From contig NZ_CP034835.1 in NCBI RefSeq assembly GCF_004014715.1, forward strand, positions 558,001-622,000: a DNA stretch of 64,000 nucleotides, in the 5' to 3' direction. Source of the stretch: Pseudoalteromonas sp. R3. Its GTDB lineage: Bacteria; Pseudomonadota; Gammaproteobacteria; Enterobacterales; Alteromonadaceae. Every line of letters begins with the position of its first letter. Within the stretch, counting starts at the first letter, position 1. The notes beneath the pieces were generated by a model, which saw only the letters and a program-made list of their open reading frames with translations, searched no databases and was not told the DNA's origin. The translations under genes were made by a program, and so were the position numbers. Positions 46,885-57,262 of the stretch are shown here, in pieces.

Positions 46885-47801
46885 ATGCGTACGGCGTTGA
46901 TCACTCACCCACTTTGCCGCAAACATAAAATGATTGCGGACCATCCGGAATGTCCTGAGCGTCTGGATGCCATTTCAGATCGTATTCTGGCCTCCGGATT
47001 GGATGTGGCTATTGAATATAAAACAGCCCCCAAGGCGACATTAGAAGATATTGCTCGAGTACATGATCAGGCACATATCTCTCGGGTATATGAGGCATTA
47101 CCAGAGTCAGGTTTGGCAGAGCTCGATGGCGATACCTGGTTATGTCCGGATTCAATGAAAGCCATCGAGCGGGCTGTGGGAGCGGGCATCCTGGCCGTCG
47201 ATGAGGTGTTAGCGGGTAAACTGGATGCGGCATTTTGCGCCGTTCGACCACCTGGTCATCATGCCAACCAACATAGTTCGTCGGGGTTCTGTGTATTCAA
47301 TAATCTGGCCATTGCGGTGGCATATGCAAAGCAACAAGGAGTAGAGCGCATTGCGGTGCTGGACATCGATGTGCACCATGGCAACGGTACGCAGGATATA
47401 GTTCGGGACGATCCTCAGGTATTGTTCTGCTCTTTGTTTCAATATCCGTTCTATCCGAATACTGCGATTGAAAATACTGACTCAGTGTTAAATTCACCGC
47501 TGCCAGCTGGCAGCGACGGGCGTGACTTTCGGGCGCTGGTTGAGCAGCAATGGCTGCCCAGACTCAAGACGTTTTCACCCCAACTGATTTTCATCAGTGC
47601 CGGGTTTGATGGCCACCTTGAGGATGATATGGGGGCCTGAGTTTTGTCGAGCAGGACTATATCTGGTTTACCGAACAAGTGATTGCCTTTGCCAAAGCCC
47701 AGTCATGTCTGGGGATCATTTCCTACCTTGAAGGCGGCTATGATCTGTCATCGCTGGGGCGCAGTGTTGAGTGTCATGTTCGGGCACTGGCAGAAGCCTG
47801 A
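46885..47801 (+). CDS. Histone deacetylase-family protein (single-base frameshift)
   Basis: A 305-residue HDAC/AcuC/AphA-type hydrolase after correction. The active-site pair lies in RPPGHHA and the zinc ligands in DIDVHHGNGTQ and the later GFDGHLED. Bacterial relatives deacetylate acetoin-related proteins, polyamines or other amides. The frame breaks at the G5 run at 47631-47635 (DDMGA then stop); reading G6 continues GGLSFVEQDY and ends at 47801. That region includes the conserved GGYDLSSLG block, so the shift would remove a necessary part. A sequencing error is likely. Confidence 0.85.
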
Positions 47802-47812
47802 GGTCTGTCCTG

Positions 47813-48105
47813 TTAACGAATATTCTCTAACAGTTTAAAGGCATCTTCAACGCTGCATTCACTGAGTTTAGAGACGCAACACTGGCCTTCCTGTACTAAA
47901 GTTTGTTGCACTAATCGGGTGAGTGCATCGGCCGACAAGGGCGCTATTGTCTCCCGGAACGCGTCATATACTGGCCATTACGATAGATACAGATCCCCTC
48001 GTCAGGGCCCGAATAATGGCACATTTCCGTCAATTCATTTTCATTGCTGACATAGGCTAGACTTTGGTCTAACCATAATAGGAACGGGTAAGACTTTATT
48101 GTCAT
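47813..48105 (-). CDS. Small hypothetical protein hidden by a frameshift (DUF4144-like)
   Basis: Two open pieces on the minus strand join by adding one T near 47966-47970 (TATAT read as TATTAT), giving a 97-residue protein from ATG at 48105 to TAA at 47813. It starts MTIKSYPFLLWLDQ and contains CHYSGPDEGICIYRNGQY, then YDAFRETIAP, then QCCVSKLSECSVEDAF near the end. The layout recalls DUF4144 proteins of Vibrio and Shewanella, a guess from memory. The ribosome-binding site is weak. It fills what otherwise looks like a 380-base gap between the HDAC-like gene and the next regulator. Confidence 0.5.
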
Positions 48106-48181
48106 TATTTGTTCTTGGTCAAGGTTGTTTAAATTCTCTCCATTATACTCGATTAGATTGGCTGAAAGCGAGGCTGTGCTT

Positions 48182-50733
48182 ATGATGGGCGATACACGTC
48201 AACTGCAAATTAAAGATGTTTACTCAAATAACCTGCTGTGTTGTGACTACACCACGCGTCTGTATGATGCGCTGAGTCTGATGAGAGAGCGGCGGGTCAG
48301 TTCAATATTTATTACGCAGGACGATAAAATCGTCGGAATTTGGACGGAGTCAGACTGTGTCAGCCTGGATTTCGAACACAGTGGGCTGGCACAGACCGCC
48401 ATCGGCAATATCATGAACTCTCCGGTTCATGATATCCTGATCAGTCAAACGCTGAGTGAAGCGACCATCAAGTTTCATCAACTGGGGATCCGCCATTTAC
48501 TGGTAAAGGATGCCCATAACCGGCCGTTGGGTGTGGTTTCTCTGTCTGACATTGTACGCAATCAGGGGCTGGACCACTATTTGCACTTTCGTCCCATAGA
48601 AGATCATTTTGAGTCACAGATCAGCACCTTGGATGCACAAGCGTGTATTTCTGAAGCCATTCATGCGATGCGCCGGGACAAGACCACCGCCGTTTTGGTT
48701 TATCATCAGTCCCTGGCTGAATACGGCATTATTACGCAACGGGATGTGGCCTATGTGATCCTCAATCAGGACTGGCGTATGCCTTGCTGGGAACTGGCCA
48801 GTTATCCCATGGAATCCATGACACCCAAAGACAGCTTGTTTGATGCTTATCGTCTGATGACCGCACGTTCGATTCGTCACCTGGTGATCCGTGAGCCAGG
48901 GTCCAACAAGGTGATGGGCTTACTGGCACTGAAAAATGTGCTGACAGAAATAGAAACGGCCTACTGCAGTGAATTGGAAAAGTGCTGGCTCAGCGTGACT
49001 TGGCATTGCAAAAGTCGGAGAAAAACCTCTATCTGGCGAATCGCATTATCGATGCATCGCTCGATGGTATTATGATCACCCGCGCCAACGGTGAGATCAT
49101 CCAGATCAACCCGGCGTTTAGCGCGCTAACTGGGTATCAGGACTATGAAGTACTGGGTAAAAACCCCAGTATTCTCAGCTCCGGAGTACATGGTCAGGAG
49201 TACTATGAGCGTATGTGGAAGGAGTTGCGAAATAAGGGCGTCTGGCAGGGGGAGATCTGCAATAAACGTAAAAGTGGTGAAGTCTATGTAGAATGGCTGA
49301 CTATTATTGAGATCAATGAACCCTACAGCGATGATGTCCTTTATGCGGCCATTTTCAGTGACATTACTGAGCGTAAAAATGCCGAAGAAAAAATTGCCCG
49401 GCTGGCCTATTTTGATGAACTGACCGGACTACCTAATCGGCGTTTGTTTTACGACAGACTGTCGATGGCACTGGCCTCAGCACAGCGTGATAAACATAAA
49501 CTCAGCGTGATGTTCATCGATCTGGATCGCTTTAAAGAAGTCAATGACACGCTAGGCCACAGCGCCGGAGATAAGCTGCTCAGCCAGGTGAGTGAGCGGA
49601 TCAAAGCCATCCTGAAACAAGGAGATACACTCGCTCGCCTCGGTGGTGATGAATTCGTGGTGTTGCTTACCGAAGTAGAGCACATGGAAGATGTTGTTAA
49701 TTTTGCTGATCAGATCCTAAGTGAGCTCAGTGTGCCCTTTGCACTTGGAGAGCTTAACGTCACTGCCACGGCCTCTTTGGGTGCGGCAATCTACCCCGAA
49801 GACGGCCTTGACAGTGAGAGTCTGCTCAAACATGCGGACGTAGCAATGTATCGCTCCAAAGAGCTGGGGCGCAATTCGTTTCAATTATACAAAGCGTCAA
49901 TGAATGCGCGTTCGCTGGAACGATTGTCGATGTTAAGCCGTTTTCAAAGTGCACTGGAAGGTGGGGAGTTTGAGCTACATTATCAGCCACTGCGCTGCCT
50001 GACCAGTGGTCGGATCATGAGTGTGGAATGCCTGCTGCGTTGGCAGGATCCAAACCTGGGCACTATTTCGCCTGCTCAGTTTATTCCGCTGGCCGAAGAG
50101 CTGGGTTTAATTGTCAAGCTGGATCAATGGGTGATTAACCAAGCTTGCCGGCAAATGGCGCTATGGTTGAATGAAGGACTAGATATACGCCGCATTGCAA
50201 TTAATATCTCCGCCAGTCATCTCAGCCAGGGCGACTTGGTGATGACCATGGCCAAAGCACTGGAGCAACATAACCTGGATGGTCGTTATGTGGAGTTAGA
50301 ACTGACCGAAACCAGCTTTGTCAGTAATCTACATGATGCCAAGGTCATGCTGAAGAAGCTCAAAACTCTGGGAGTCTCGATTGCATTGGATGATTTTGGC
50401 ACCGGCTATTCGGCGCTGAGCTATTTGACCAAACTACCGATCGATATACTGAAAATTGATGCCAGTTTTATTGCCAAAATTCCCGATGAATATGGGAATA
50501 GCGAGATTGTTACGGCGATTGTCGCGATGGCTAAAGCACTGAACTTACATGTAGTGGCGGAAGGGGTTGAAAAATCGGTGCAGCAGAAGTTTTTGCAAAA
50601 GCTGGGGTGCCATACCATGCAGGGATATCACTACTGTCGCCCGTTGCCACAGTCAGAATGGCTTAACTTTTATCGCTCAGAGCGGGGCATAAGCGAGCTT
50701 GCGCCACCGCAACGTCTGGTAAGCGGCCGTTAA
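48182..50733 (+). CDS. CBS-PAS-GGDEF-EAL cyclic-di-GMP regulator (single-base frameshift)
   Basis: An 850-residue cytoplasmic protein after correction: two CBS pairs (about residues 5-265), a short coiled coil, PAS (about 290-405), GGDEF (about 415-575, GGDEFVVLL intact) and EAL (about 590-840, with ECLLRW in place of EALLRW but DDFGTGYS kept). The frame breaks at the A4 run at 48978-48981; reading A5 joins CSELEK to VLAQRDLALQ. The upstream frame could start at a TTG at 48125, but I chose ATG at 48182 with GAGG 8 bases before it. The CBS pairs suggest nucleotide sensing. Confidence 0.83.
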
Positions 50734-50748
50734 ATAGCCGCGTATAAT

Positions 50749-51576
50749 TTAGTCCAGGCTTACCGAGACTTCGTATGAAGTGAACTTACGGATATTGATC
50801 ACACCTGTGTCAAAGATTAGGTACTGACCTTTAATACCTTGTAAGGTACCGCTGACAACCGGCTCTTTATCAAAGTTAAAGGAGCTGATTTTACTAGGGT
50901 AACTGGTAACCGGGAAGTTCAGATCTACCACTTCTTCATCCAGCCGCTCAATGGCCGTGGCGCCAAACAGTTCGGCCAGTTCGTCCAGCTTAGTCTGGAT
51001 CTGAGGGATCAGCTCTGCTGCTGAGGCTTTGAGATCCAGCTCAGGATTTATGCCCTTAAGCATGTTGCGCCAGTTGGTTTTATCGGCAATAAATTCCGCC
51101 AATGCCACTTCCACTAAGCCAGATTGCAGGCGGGTCTGTACTTTGAAGATAGGTACAGCCTGTGTGGCACCCTGATCGATCCAGCGGGTTGGGATCTGGG
51201 TATGACGAGTGATACCGACTTTAAGGCCGGACGTATTTGCCAGATAAACGTAGTGGGGGATCATACAGTGGGTTTCACCCCACTCAGGTTCGCGGCAAGT
51301 GCCCTGATCGTAGTGGCAGGTTTCAGGCTTCATGATGCACATGTCGCAGCTGGCCAGCTTTTTCATGCACACAAAACAGTGTCCCTGTGAGTAGCTTTTC
51401 TTGGTTTTCTTGCCACAGTTACAGCAGAAAATATTGCCGCTGAAGGTGAGCGTCAGACGCTTGCCAATCAGGTCGTTCAATGGCAACAGGTCGTCGCCCA
51501 CAGGTAACTGATAGTTTATGGTTGGTGCTGATGCACAATTCAATTGCGCCTGCATCTTACGTAGAGTACCTTGCAT
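50749..51576 (-). CDS. DUF2797 zinc-finger-like protein
   Basis: A 275-residue protein of the DUF2797 family, function unknown. The N-terminal half has many paired cysteines: CCNCGKKTKK, CFVCMKK, CDMC and CHYD, suggesting one or more zinc sites (about residues 50-110). After that, YVYLANTSGLKVGIT resembles a GIY-YIG-like fold start. It is convergent with the preceding regulator gene and lies downstream of purD, with a terminator between. Confidence 0.82.
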   Translation of the reverse strand: MQGTLRKMQAQLNCASAPTINYQLPVGDDLLPLNDLIGKRLTLTFSGNIFCCNCGKKTKKSYSQGHCFVCMKKLASCDMCIMKPETCHYDQGTCREPEWGETHCMIPHYVYLANTSGLKVGITRHTQIPTRWIDQGATQAVPIFKVQTRLQSGLVEVALAEFIADKTNWRNMLKGINPELDLKASAAELIPQIQTKLDELAELFGATAIERLDEEVVDLNFPVTSYPSKISSFNFDKEPVVSGTLQGIKGQYLIFDTGVINIRKFTSYEVSVSLD

Positions 51577-51652
51577 CTTTACGCCCCTAAAGATGGTTGA
51601 AATCGGCTATCCTAACAAAGCGCGACCTAGAGGTGAACAAAGGCGGGAAAAT

Positions 51653-51678
51653 AAAAAACCGGGTCAGTGACCCGGTTT
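51653..51678 (-). terminator. Rho-independent terminator of purD
   Basis: AAACCGGGTCA and TGACCCGGTTT form an 11-bp stem with a tiny loop, 14 bases after the purD stop. On the minus strand the stem is followed by a T-rich run (TTTTTTAT). Confidence 0.85.
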
Positions 51679-51691
51679 GGCGTTTTTTAAC

Positions 51692-52975
51692 TTATTGCTC
51701 GCGGGCAATGGCGCGGTAGGCGATATCGGTTCGGTACTCAACACCGTCCCAGTTAATCTCCTGTACCAGTGCATACGCGCGTTTTTGCGCTTCTGTCACT
51801 GTGTGTCCTAAAGCAGTGGCACACAAGACACGTCCGCCCGCGGTAACCACAGCGTCACCATCTTGTTTCGTACCTGCATGGAAGACTTTTTCACCTTCCG
51901 AATAAGTAACACGCAGACCAGAGATAGCATCGCCTTTCGGATAGCTACCTGGGTAGCCCTTTGCTGCCAGTACAACGCCGACAGCAGCGCGAGGATCAAA
52001 CTGAATCTCAGTCTGATCCAGCTCCTGACGGTTAGCCGCTTCAATCAGTGTGACCAAATCCGATTGCAAACGCAGCATGATAGGTTGCGTTTCAGGATCA
52101 CCAAAACGACAGTTGTACTCAATGACTTTAGGTGTACCGTCTGCTGCAATCATCAGGCCTGCATACAGGAAGCCAGTATAAGGGTGGCCTTCTGCCGCCA
52201 TGCCTTCAACGGTTGGTGTGATCACCTCATCCATAATGCGCTGGTGGATTTGGGCTGTCACAACCGGCGCTGGTGAGTAAGCTCCCATCCCACCTGTGTT
52301 AGGACCTTCGTCGCCATTATAAGCGCGCTTGTGGTCCTGACTGGTGGCGAATGGCAAAACGTTTTTACCATCGACCATCACGATGAACGAGGCTTCCTCA
52401 CCTTCGAGGAATTCCTCAATCACCACGCGGCTACCAGCTTCACCAAATGCATTACCCGCCAGCATATCGCGAATAGCATCTTCAGCTTCAGCTTCGGTCA
52501 TTGCCACAATCACGCCTTTACCGGCAGCCAGGCCATCTGCTTTGACTACAATGGGGGCGCCCTGTGCTTTGACATAGGCCAGAGCAGGTTCGATCTCTTC
52601 AAAGGTCTGATAGGCCGCTGTCGGGATCTGATGACGTGCTAAAAAGTCCTTAGTAAATGACTTCGAGCCTTCCAGCTGAGCTGCGCCCTGCGTCGGACCG
52701 AAAATAGCCAGGCCAGCTTCACGGAAGCGGTCTACTACGCCGATCACCAGTGGGGCTTCAGGGCCAACAATGGTCAGCTCGACCTTATTCTCTTTGGCAA
52801 AAGCCAATAGTGCATCGATGTCTTCCACACCAATGGCGACATTTTGCAGTTTTGGCTCAAGCGCCGTGCCTGCGTTGCCAGGGGCAACAAAGACAGTTTT
52901 TACAGATGGGTTTTGTGCAGCCTTGAACGCCAGAGCGTGTTCACGGCCACCGCTGCCAATGACGAGTATATTCAT
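51692..52975 (-). CDS. purD: Phosphoribosylamine-glycine ligase
   Basis: A 427-residue PurD, an ATP-grasp enzyme of purine synthesis that joins phosphoribosylamine and glycine. MNILVIGSGGREHALAFK starts the protein. The ATP-grasp motifs VVKADGLAAGKGV and the metal site EYNCRFGDPETQ are intact. Length matches E. coli (429). It lies 15 bases downstream of an exported methyltransferase-like gene, which separates it from purH; in E. coli purH and purD are adjacent. Confidence 0.97.
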   Translation of the reverse strand: MNILVIGSGGREHALAFKAAQNPSVKTVFVAPGNAGTALEPKLQNVAIGVEDIDALLAFAKENKVELTIVGPEAPLVIGVVDRFREAGLAIFGPTQGAAQLEGSKSFTKDFLARHQIPTAAYQTFEEIEPALAYVKAQGAPIVVKADGLAAGKGVIVAMTEAEAEDAIRDMLAGNAFGEAGSRVVIEEFLEGEEASFIVMVDGKNVLPFATSQDHKRAYNGDEGPNTGGMGAYSPAPVVTAQIHQRIMDEVITPTVEGMAAEGHPYTGFLYAGLMIAADGTPKVIEYNCRFGDPETQPIMLRLQSDLVTLIEAANRQELDQTEIQFDPRAAVGVVLAAKGYPGSYPKGDAISGLRVTYSEGEKVFHAGTKQDGDAVVTAGGRVLCATALGHTVTEAQKRAYALVQEINWDGVEYRTDIAYRAIAREQ

Positions 52976-52990
52976 GGCAATTGATTCCTA

Positions 52991-53815
52991 TTAAAGCTTT
53001 TTGAATTTCAGGGTCATTCGGTCGCTTTCCCCGATGGCCTTGTACTGCTCGGCCTTTTCGTCACCCAAAGCTAAACGTGGCGGTAAAGTCCACACGCCTT
53101 TCGGGTGGTTGGCACTGTCCAACGGGTTGGCGTTGATTTCACTGCTTGCAACTAATTCGAATCCAGCTTGTTTAGCGAGGTCGATGACATAGCTTTGCTT
53201 CATATAACCAGAACGTTTCTGATCTTTATCATCACGGTGTTCAGGTAAGCGGTGTTCTACCACACCCAGAATGCCACCTGGCTTCAGTGCTTTGTTAAAT
53301 GACTGAAATGCCGACAGCACACCTTCGTCGCCCTGACGCATATACCAGTTGTGCACGTTACGGAAAGTCAGAACCATATCGGCGCTGCCCGCAGGCGCAA
53401 TATTGGTGTGCGTACCTGGTGCAAACTCGGTAATTTTGACTTCACTGAAGCGTGTATCTTCTGCCACTTTTTGTTTAAAGCCATCCAGTGAGCGCTTGAA
53501 GTAGCCTTCACTGTTCGCCGGGAAATGTGCCGCATAGAGCGTCCCCTGACCTTTAACAACGGGTGCCAGAATTTCGCTATACCAGCCACCGCCAGGAGCG
53601 ATTTCAACCACGGTCATGTTTGGCTGAAGGCCAAAAAACGCCAGTGTTTGCTCCGGATTACGATACTGGTCACGAGTGCGGTTATCCGCTTTGCGTTCTG
53701 CGCTTGCAACGGCAGAGGTGATCTCGCTGGATGCGCCGCTGTCAGTTGTGCTGTTACAGCCGCTCAGGGCGGTCAGAATACCTGCTGCGATGATAGATTT
53801 AATGGCAAATTTCAT
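52991..53815 (-). CDS. Predicted lipoprotein with a class I methyltransferase fold
   Basis: A 274-residue protein with a lipoprotein signal peptide (LSGC, Cys20) and then a Rossmann-like methyltransferase domain of the COG4798 type: VVEIAPGGGWYSEIL as the SAM loop, LTFRNVHNWY and GILGVVEHR. S-adenosylmethionine is not expected outside the cytoplasm, so its activity there is puzzling. I chose the Met at 53815 because AAGGA lies 7 bases upstream and a good signal peptide follows; the frame opens at 53836. It sits between purH and purD on the same strand. Confidence 0.78.
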   Translation of the reverse strand: MKFAIKSIIAAGILTALSGCNSTTDSGASSEITSAVASAERKADNRTRDQYRNPEQTLAFFGLQPNMTVVEIAPGGGWYSEILAPVVKGQGTLYAAHFPANSEGYFKRSLDGFKQKVAEDTRFSEVKITEFAPGTHTNIAPAGSADMVLTFRNVHNWYMRQGDEGVLSAFQSFNKALKPGGILGVVEHRLPEHRDDKDQKRSGYMKQSYVIDLAKQAGFELVASSEINANPLDSANHPKGVWTLPPRLALGDEKAEQYKAIGESDRMTLKFKKL

Positions 53816-53881
53816 TGTCAGTTCCTTCACTGTCATTATTGTGATTGTCTGTGATTCACAATACTGGAAATTAGCGCAAAC

Positions 53882-53912
53882 AAAAAGCGCGAAACGGTGA
53901 AGGTTTCGCGCT
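53882..53912 (-). terminator. Rho-independent terminator of purH
   Basis: AGCGCGAAAC and GTTTCGCGCT form a perfect 10-bp stem with a 7-base loop, followed on the minus strand by TTTTT. It lies just after the purH stop, so the methyltransferase and purD likely have another promoter or depend on read-through. Confidence 0.85.
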
Positions 53913-53918
53913 CATCGA

Positions 53919-55505
53919 TTAGTGACGGAAGTGACGCATACCGGTGAAGACCATCGCCATGCCCGCTTCGTCGGCTGCGGCAATGACTTCTTCATCGCGC
54001 ATTGAGCCGCCAGGCTGGATCACCGCAGTGATCCCGGCTTCGGCGGCAGCATCGATGCCATCGCGGAATGGGAAAAAGGCATCAGAGGCCATGACAGAGC
54101 CTTTGACTTCCAGATTTTCATCTGCGGCTTTAATACCCGCGATTTTCGCTGAGTACACACGGCTCATCTGGCCTGCACCCACACCTATGGTCATGCCATC
54201 GCGTGCATAAACGATTGCATTGGACTTAACGAACTTGGCGACTTTCCAGCAGAACATCAGATCTTTCAGCTCTTGCTCGGTTGGCTGGCGCTTAGACACG
54301 ACTTTTAAATCGCTCGCCTGAACCATACCCTGGTCGCGGTCTTGAATCAGTACACCACCATTAACGCGTTTTATATCGACACCCGTTGTTGCAGTTTGCC
54401 ACTCACCACACTCCAGCAAACGCACGTTCTTTTTCGCTGCCACAATTTGTGCCGCCGCATCAGAGATTTTAGGCGCAATGATCACCTCAACGAACTGACG
54501 TGAGATAATGGCTTCTGCCGTATCAGCATCCAGTTCACGGTTGAAGGCAATAATGCCACCAAATGCAGACGTTGGATCGGTTTTGAAGGCACGATCATAG
54601 GCACTGATAATGTCTTTATCTTCTGCCACGCCACAGGGGTTAGCGTGCTTAACGATCACACAGGCTGGCTCTGAGAAACTCTTCACACACTCAAGGGCAG
54701 CATCGGTATCAGCGATGTTGTTGTAAGACAGTGCTTTACCCTGAATCTGTTTTGCGGTTGCCACAGATGCTTCTTCAATGTCGTTTTCAACGTAGAAGGC
54801 TGCGTCCTGATGCGAGTTTTCACCGTAGCGCATATCCTGCTTCTTGGTGAACTGCATATTGATAGTGCGTGGAAACTTAGTGTCTTCGGCTGCCTCTTCG
54901 GTATAGTCTGGGACCATTTTACCGAAGTAATTGGCGATCATGCCGTCATACTGAGCTGTGTGTTCATAAGCTGCAATCGCAAGGTCAAAGCGCGTCTTGT
55001 ACTCAGTTGAGCCATTGTTCGCTTTCATCTCGTTGATAACGCGATCATAATCAGAAGCATTCACAACAATGGTGACGTCTTTATGGTTTTTCGCTGCGGC
55101 ACGAACCATAGTCGGGCCGCCGATGTCGATGTTCTCAATCGCATCTTCCAGTGAGCAGTCAGCTTTTGCAACGGTTTGTGCAAAGGGGTATAAGTTGACT
55201 ACCACCATATCAATGGCTGAGATGTTGTTTTCTGCCATCACGCCTTCGTCCTGGCCGCGACGTGCCAAAATACCACCGTGGATTTTCGGGTGTAGGGTTT
55301 TGACCCGGCCGTCCATGATCTCCGGGTGACCGGTGTGGTCAGATACTTCAGTAACAGGAATGCCGTTTTCGGCGATGAGTTTACAGGTGCCGCCTGTTGA
55401 TAAGAGTTCAACGCCTTGCTCGCTCAGCGCGCGGGCAAATTCAACGATACCGGTTTTGTCTGACACGCTCAGCAGCGCGCGACGAATTGGACGATGTATA
55501 TCCAT
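53919..55505 (-). CDS. purH: Bifunctional AICAR transformylase / IMP cyclohydrolase
   Basis: A 528-residue PurH performing the last two steps of IMP synthesis. The N-terminal cyclohydrolase (about residues 1-200) has [12 protein letters not shown] and [19 protein letters not shown]. The C-terminal transformylase (about 200-528) has NPCGVA and the catalytic KH in VIVKHANPC. Length matches E. coli PurH (529). Its 3' end has its own terminator. It lies downstream of fis on the same strand, with a 238-base gap that holds only the fis terminator and promoter-like sequence. Confidence 0.97.
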   Translation of the reverse strand: MDIHRPIRRALLSVSDKTGIVEFARALSEQGVELLSTGGTCKLIAENGIPVTEVSDHTGHPEIMDGRVKTLHPKIHGGILARRGQDEGVMAENNISAIDMVVVNLYPFAQTVAKADCSLEDAIENIDIGGPTMVRAAAKNHKDVTIVVNASDYDRVINEMKANNGSTEYKTRFDLAIAAYEHTAQYDGMIANYFGKMVPDYTEEAAEDTKFPRTINMQFTKKQDMRYGENSHQDAAFYVENDIEEASVATAKQIQGKALSYNNIADTDAALECVKSFSEPACVIVKHANPCGVAEDKDIISAYDRAFKTDPTSAFGGIIAFNRELDADTAEAIISRQFVEVIIAPKISDAAAQIVAAKKNVRLLECGEWQTATTGVDIKRVNGGVLIQDRDQGMVQASDLKVVSKRQPTEQELKDLMFCWKVAKFVKSNAIVYARDGMTIGVGAGQMSRVYSAKIAGIKAADENLEVKGSVMASDAFFPFRDGIDAAAEAGITAVIQPGGSMRDEEVIAAADEAGMAMVFTGMRHFRH

Positions 55506-55700
55506 GATGGTTCAGGTTTCCTCAATGATAAGTTAAGGGCTAGCTTAGAAGTGCTGTATTTTAGCCTAACTTGGCTCAGAAAACGATTGAAAATGCGTGA
55601 GTGAGATTGAGAAAAACAGAGTTGCTTTTCGCTGTCAGTCTTTAATTGCAGGTAAGTGTTTTGTTTGTGGCAATAATCTGTCAGAGAGTAGGGTAAATAA

Positions 55701-55724
55701 AAAAAGCACCCGGAGGTGCTTTTT
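55701..55724. terminator. Bidirectional-looking terminator of fis
   Basis: AAAAAGCACC-CGGA-GGTGCTTTTT forms a stem with A and T arms on either side, about 20 bases downstream of the fis stop. The T-run works for the minus-strand fis transcript, and the symmetry would also serve the plus strand. Confidence 0.85.
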
Positions 55725-55743
55725 CAATTCCGACAGGAACGGA

Positions 55744-56034
55744 TTAGTTCATGCCGTACTTTTTCAGTTTCTTACGTAGTGTACCACGGTTGATACCCAG
55801 TAAGATGGCAGCACGAGTTTGGTTACCACGTGTGTAAGTCATTACTTCTTCAAGTAGTGGTGCTTCAAGCTCAGAAAGAACCAACTCATAAACGTCTTGT
55901 ACGTCCTGACCGTTAAGCTGTTTCAGGTAGTGGTGTACAGCTTTTTTCACTGCATCGCGAAGTGGTTGCGGTTTCTCTTGTGACTGAACATGAGCGTTAG
56001 TGATAAATGGAGAAGTCACATTTTGTTCGAACAT
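55744..56034 (-). CDS. fis: DNA-binding protein Fis
   Basis: A 96-residue Fis. A flexible N-terminal part is followed by a helical core and the C-terminal helix-turn-helix [26 protein letters not shown], of which the key stretch [17 protein letters not shown] is nearly the same as in E. coli. It bends DNA and controls rRNA and growth-phase genes. It follows dusB by 15 bases on the same strand, the standard dusB-fis operon. Confidence 0.97.
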   Translation of the reverse strand: MFEQNVTSPFITNAHVQSQEKPQPLRDAVKKAVHHYLKQLNGQDVQDVYELVLSELEAPLLEEVMTYTRGNQTRAAILLGINRGTLRKKLKKYGMN

Positions 56035-56049
56035 CTTTATGTCTCTTTC

Positions 56050-57021
56050 TTAGTTAGCTGCTAGTGTTTCAAAATAGTGTTCTAATGTCTCGACCTGTGC
56101 ATTGGCGTCGTCAAGAGCATTGAATACTCGCCTAAATTGACCTTCTTGGTCATGGGCCTGCAAATACCAGGACACATGTTTGCGTGCGATGCGTACACCC
56201 ATCGGCATACCGTAGAATTGATGAAGGTTCACTAAGTGCTCCATCAAAATACTGCGAACCTCGGATAATTCCGGGGCTGCAAGCGTTTCTCCAGTACGCA
56301 AGTAATGGTCTATCTCCCGGAAAATCCAGGGACGACCTTGGGCTGCTCGACCAATCATGATGGCATCTGCGCCCGTAAATTCCAGCACCTGTTTGGCTTT
56401 TTGTGGAGAATCTATATCTCCATTGGCCACAACAGGAATGCCAACCGCCGCCTTGATCGCTTTGATCGTGGCATACTCGGCTTCGCCTTTATACATACAT
56501 GCACGTGTGCGTCCATGTACGGCTAAAGAAGCGATGCCATTACGCTCGGCAATGCGGGCAATCTCGATACCATTGCGATTTTCCGGATCCCATCCTGTGC
56601 GAATTTTCAGGGTGACCGGGACATCCACTGCGTTGACCACAGCCTGAACTATCTCTTCCACCAGTTCCGGATATTGCAATAGTGCTGAGCCTGCCAGCTT
56701 TTTATTCACTTTCTTAGCGGGGCAGCCCATATTGATATCTATGATCTGCGCGCCATTACTGACATTGAACTGTGCGGCCTGTGCCATCAACTCGGGATCT
56801 GCCCCGGCAATTTGCACAGAACGGATACCCGACTCACCACTATGATCCATGCGGTTCATCGACTTATCGGTTTTCCAAACCTTAGGGTTTGAAGACAACA
56901 TTTCTGACACCGCCAGTCCAGCACCTAAGCGCCGACATAATTGTCTGAAAGGCCTGTCGGTGATCCCCGCCATTGGCGCGACCATTAAGTTGTTTTCAAG
57001 TTGGTAAGGACCAATACGCAC
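56050..57021 (-). CDS. dusB: tRNA-dihydrouridine synthase B
   Basis: A 323-residue flavin enzyme that reduces U17 in tRNA. MVAPMAGITDRPFR opens the TIM barrel, INMGCPAKK holds the catalytic Cys, and VTLKIRTGWD, ANGDI and IMIGRAAQGRPW are the FMN-contact motifs. The start is GTG at 57021. It is the first gene of the dusB-fis operon. The 57022-57212 stretch upstream is AT-rich and holds its promoter, where Fis-family control is expected from E. coli; I could not name the boxes. Confidence 0.95.
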   Translation of the reverse strand: MRIGPYQLENNLMVAPMAGITDRPFRQLCRRLGAGLAVSEMLSSNPKVWKTDKSMNRMDHSGESGIRSVQIAGADPELMAQAAQFNVSNGAQIIDINMGCPAKKVNKKLAGSALLQYPELVEEIVQAVVNAVDVPVTLKIRTGWDPENRNGIEIARIAERNGIASLAVHGRTRACMYKGEAEYATIKAIKAAVGIPVVANGDIDSPQKAKQVLEFTGADAIMIGRAAQGRPWIFREIDHYLRTGETLAAPELSEVRSILMEHLVNLHQFYGMPMGVRIARKHVSWYLQAHDQEGQFRRVFNALDDANAQVETLEHYFETLAAN

Positions 57022-57212
57022 TGCAGTTCAATCCGCCTCTTTTCAAGGGGCGCTAAGTTTACGGTTTTTTTTGCAAAAATCAAAGGCTATAAATTGAACA
57101 TAAGTGCTTTTTTTTTGAGCTTGACGGGTTGACTTTTTATAACAAACTGACTGAAGGTCAGAATTGCTTTAAAATTAACCGCTTTCATTTTGGCGAGGTG
57201 AAGAGAACGCTG

Positions 57213-57251
57213 TAAAAAATGCGTAAAGCCTGTTAACTAAGGGCTTTACGC
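57213..57251 (-). terminator. Rho-independent terminator of prmA
   Basis: GCGTAAAGCC and GGCTTTACGC form a perfect 10-bp stem with an 11-base loop, 12 bases after the prmA stop. A TTTTTT run follows on the minus strand. Confidence 0.9.
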
Positions 57252-57262
57252 GTGATAGGGCA

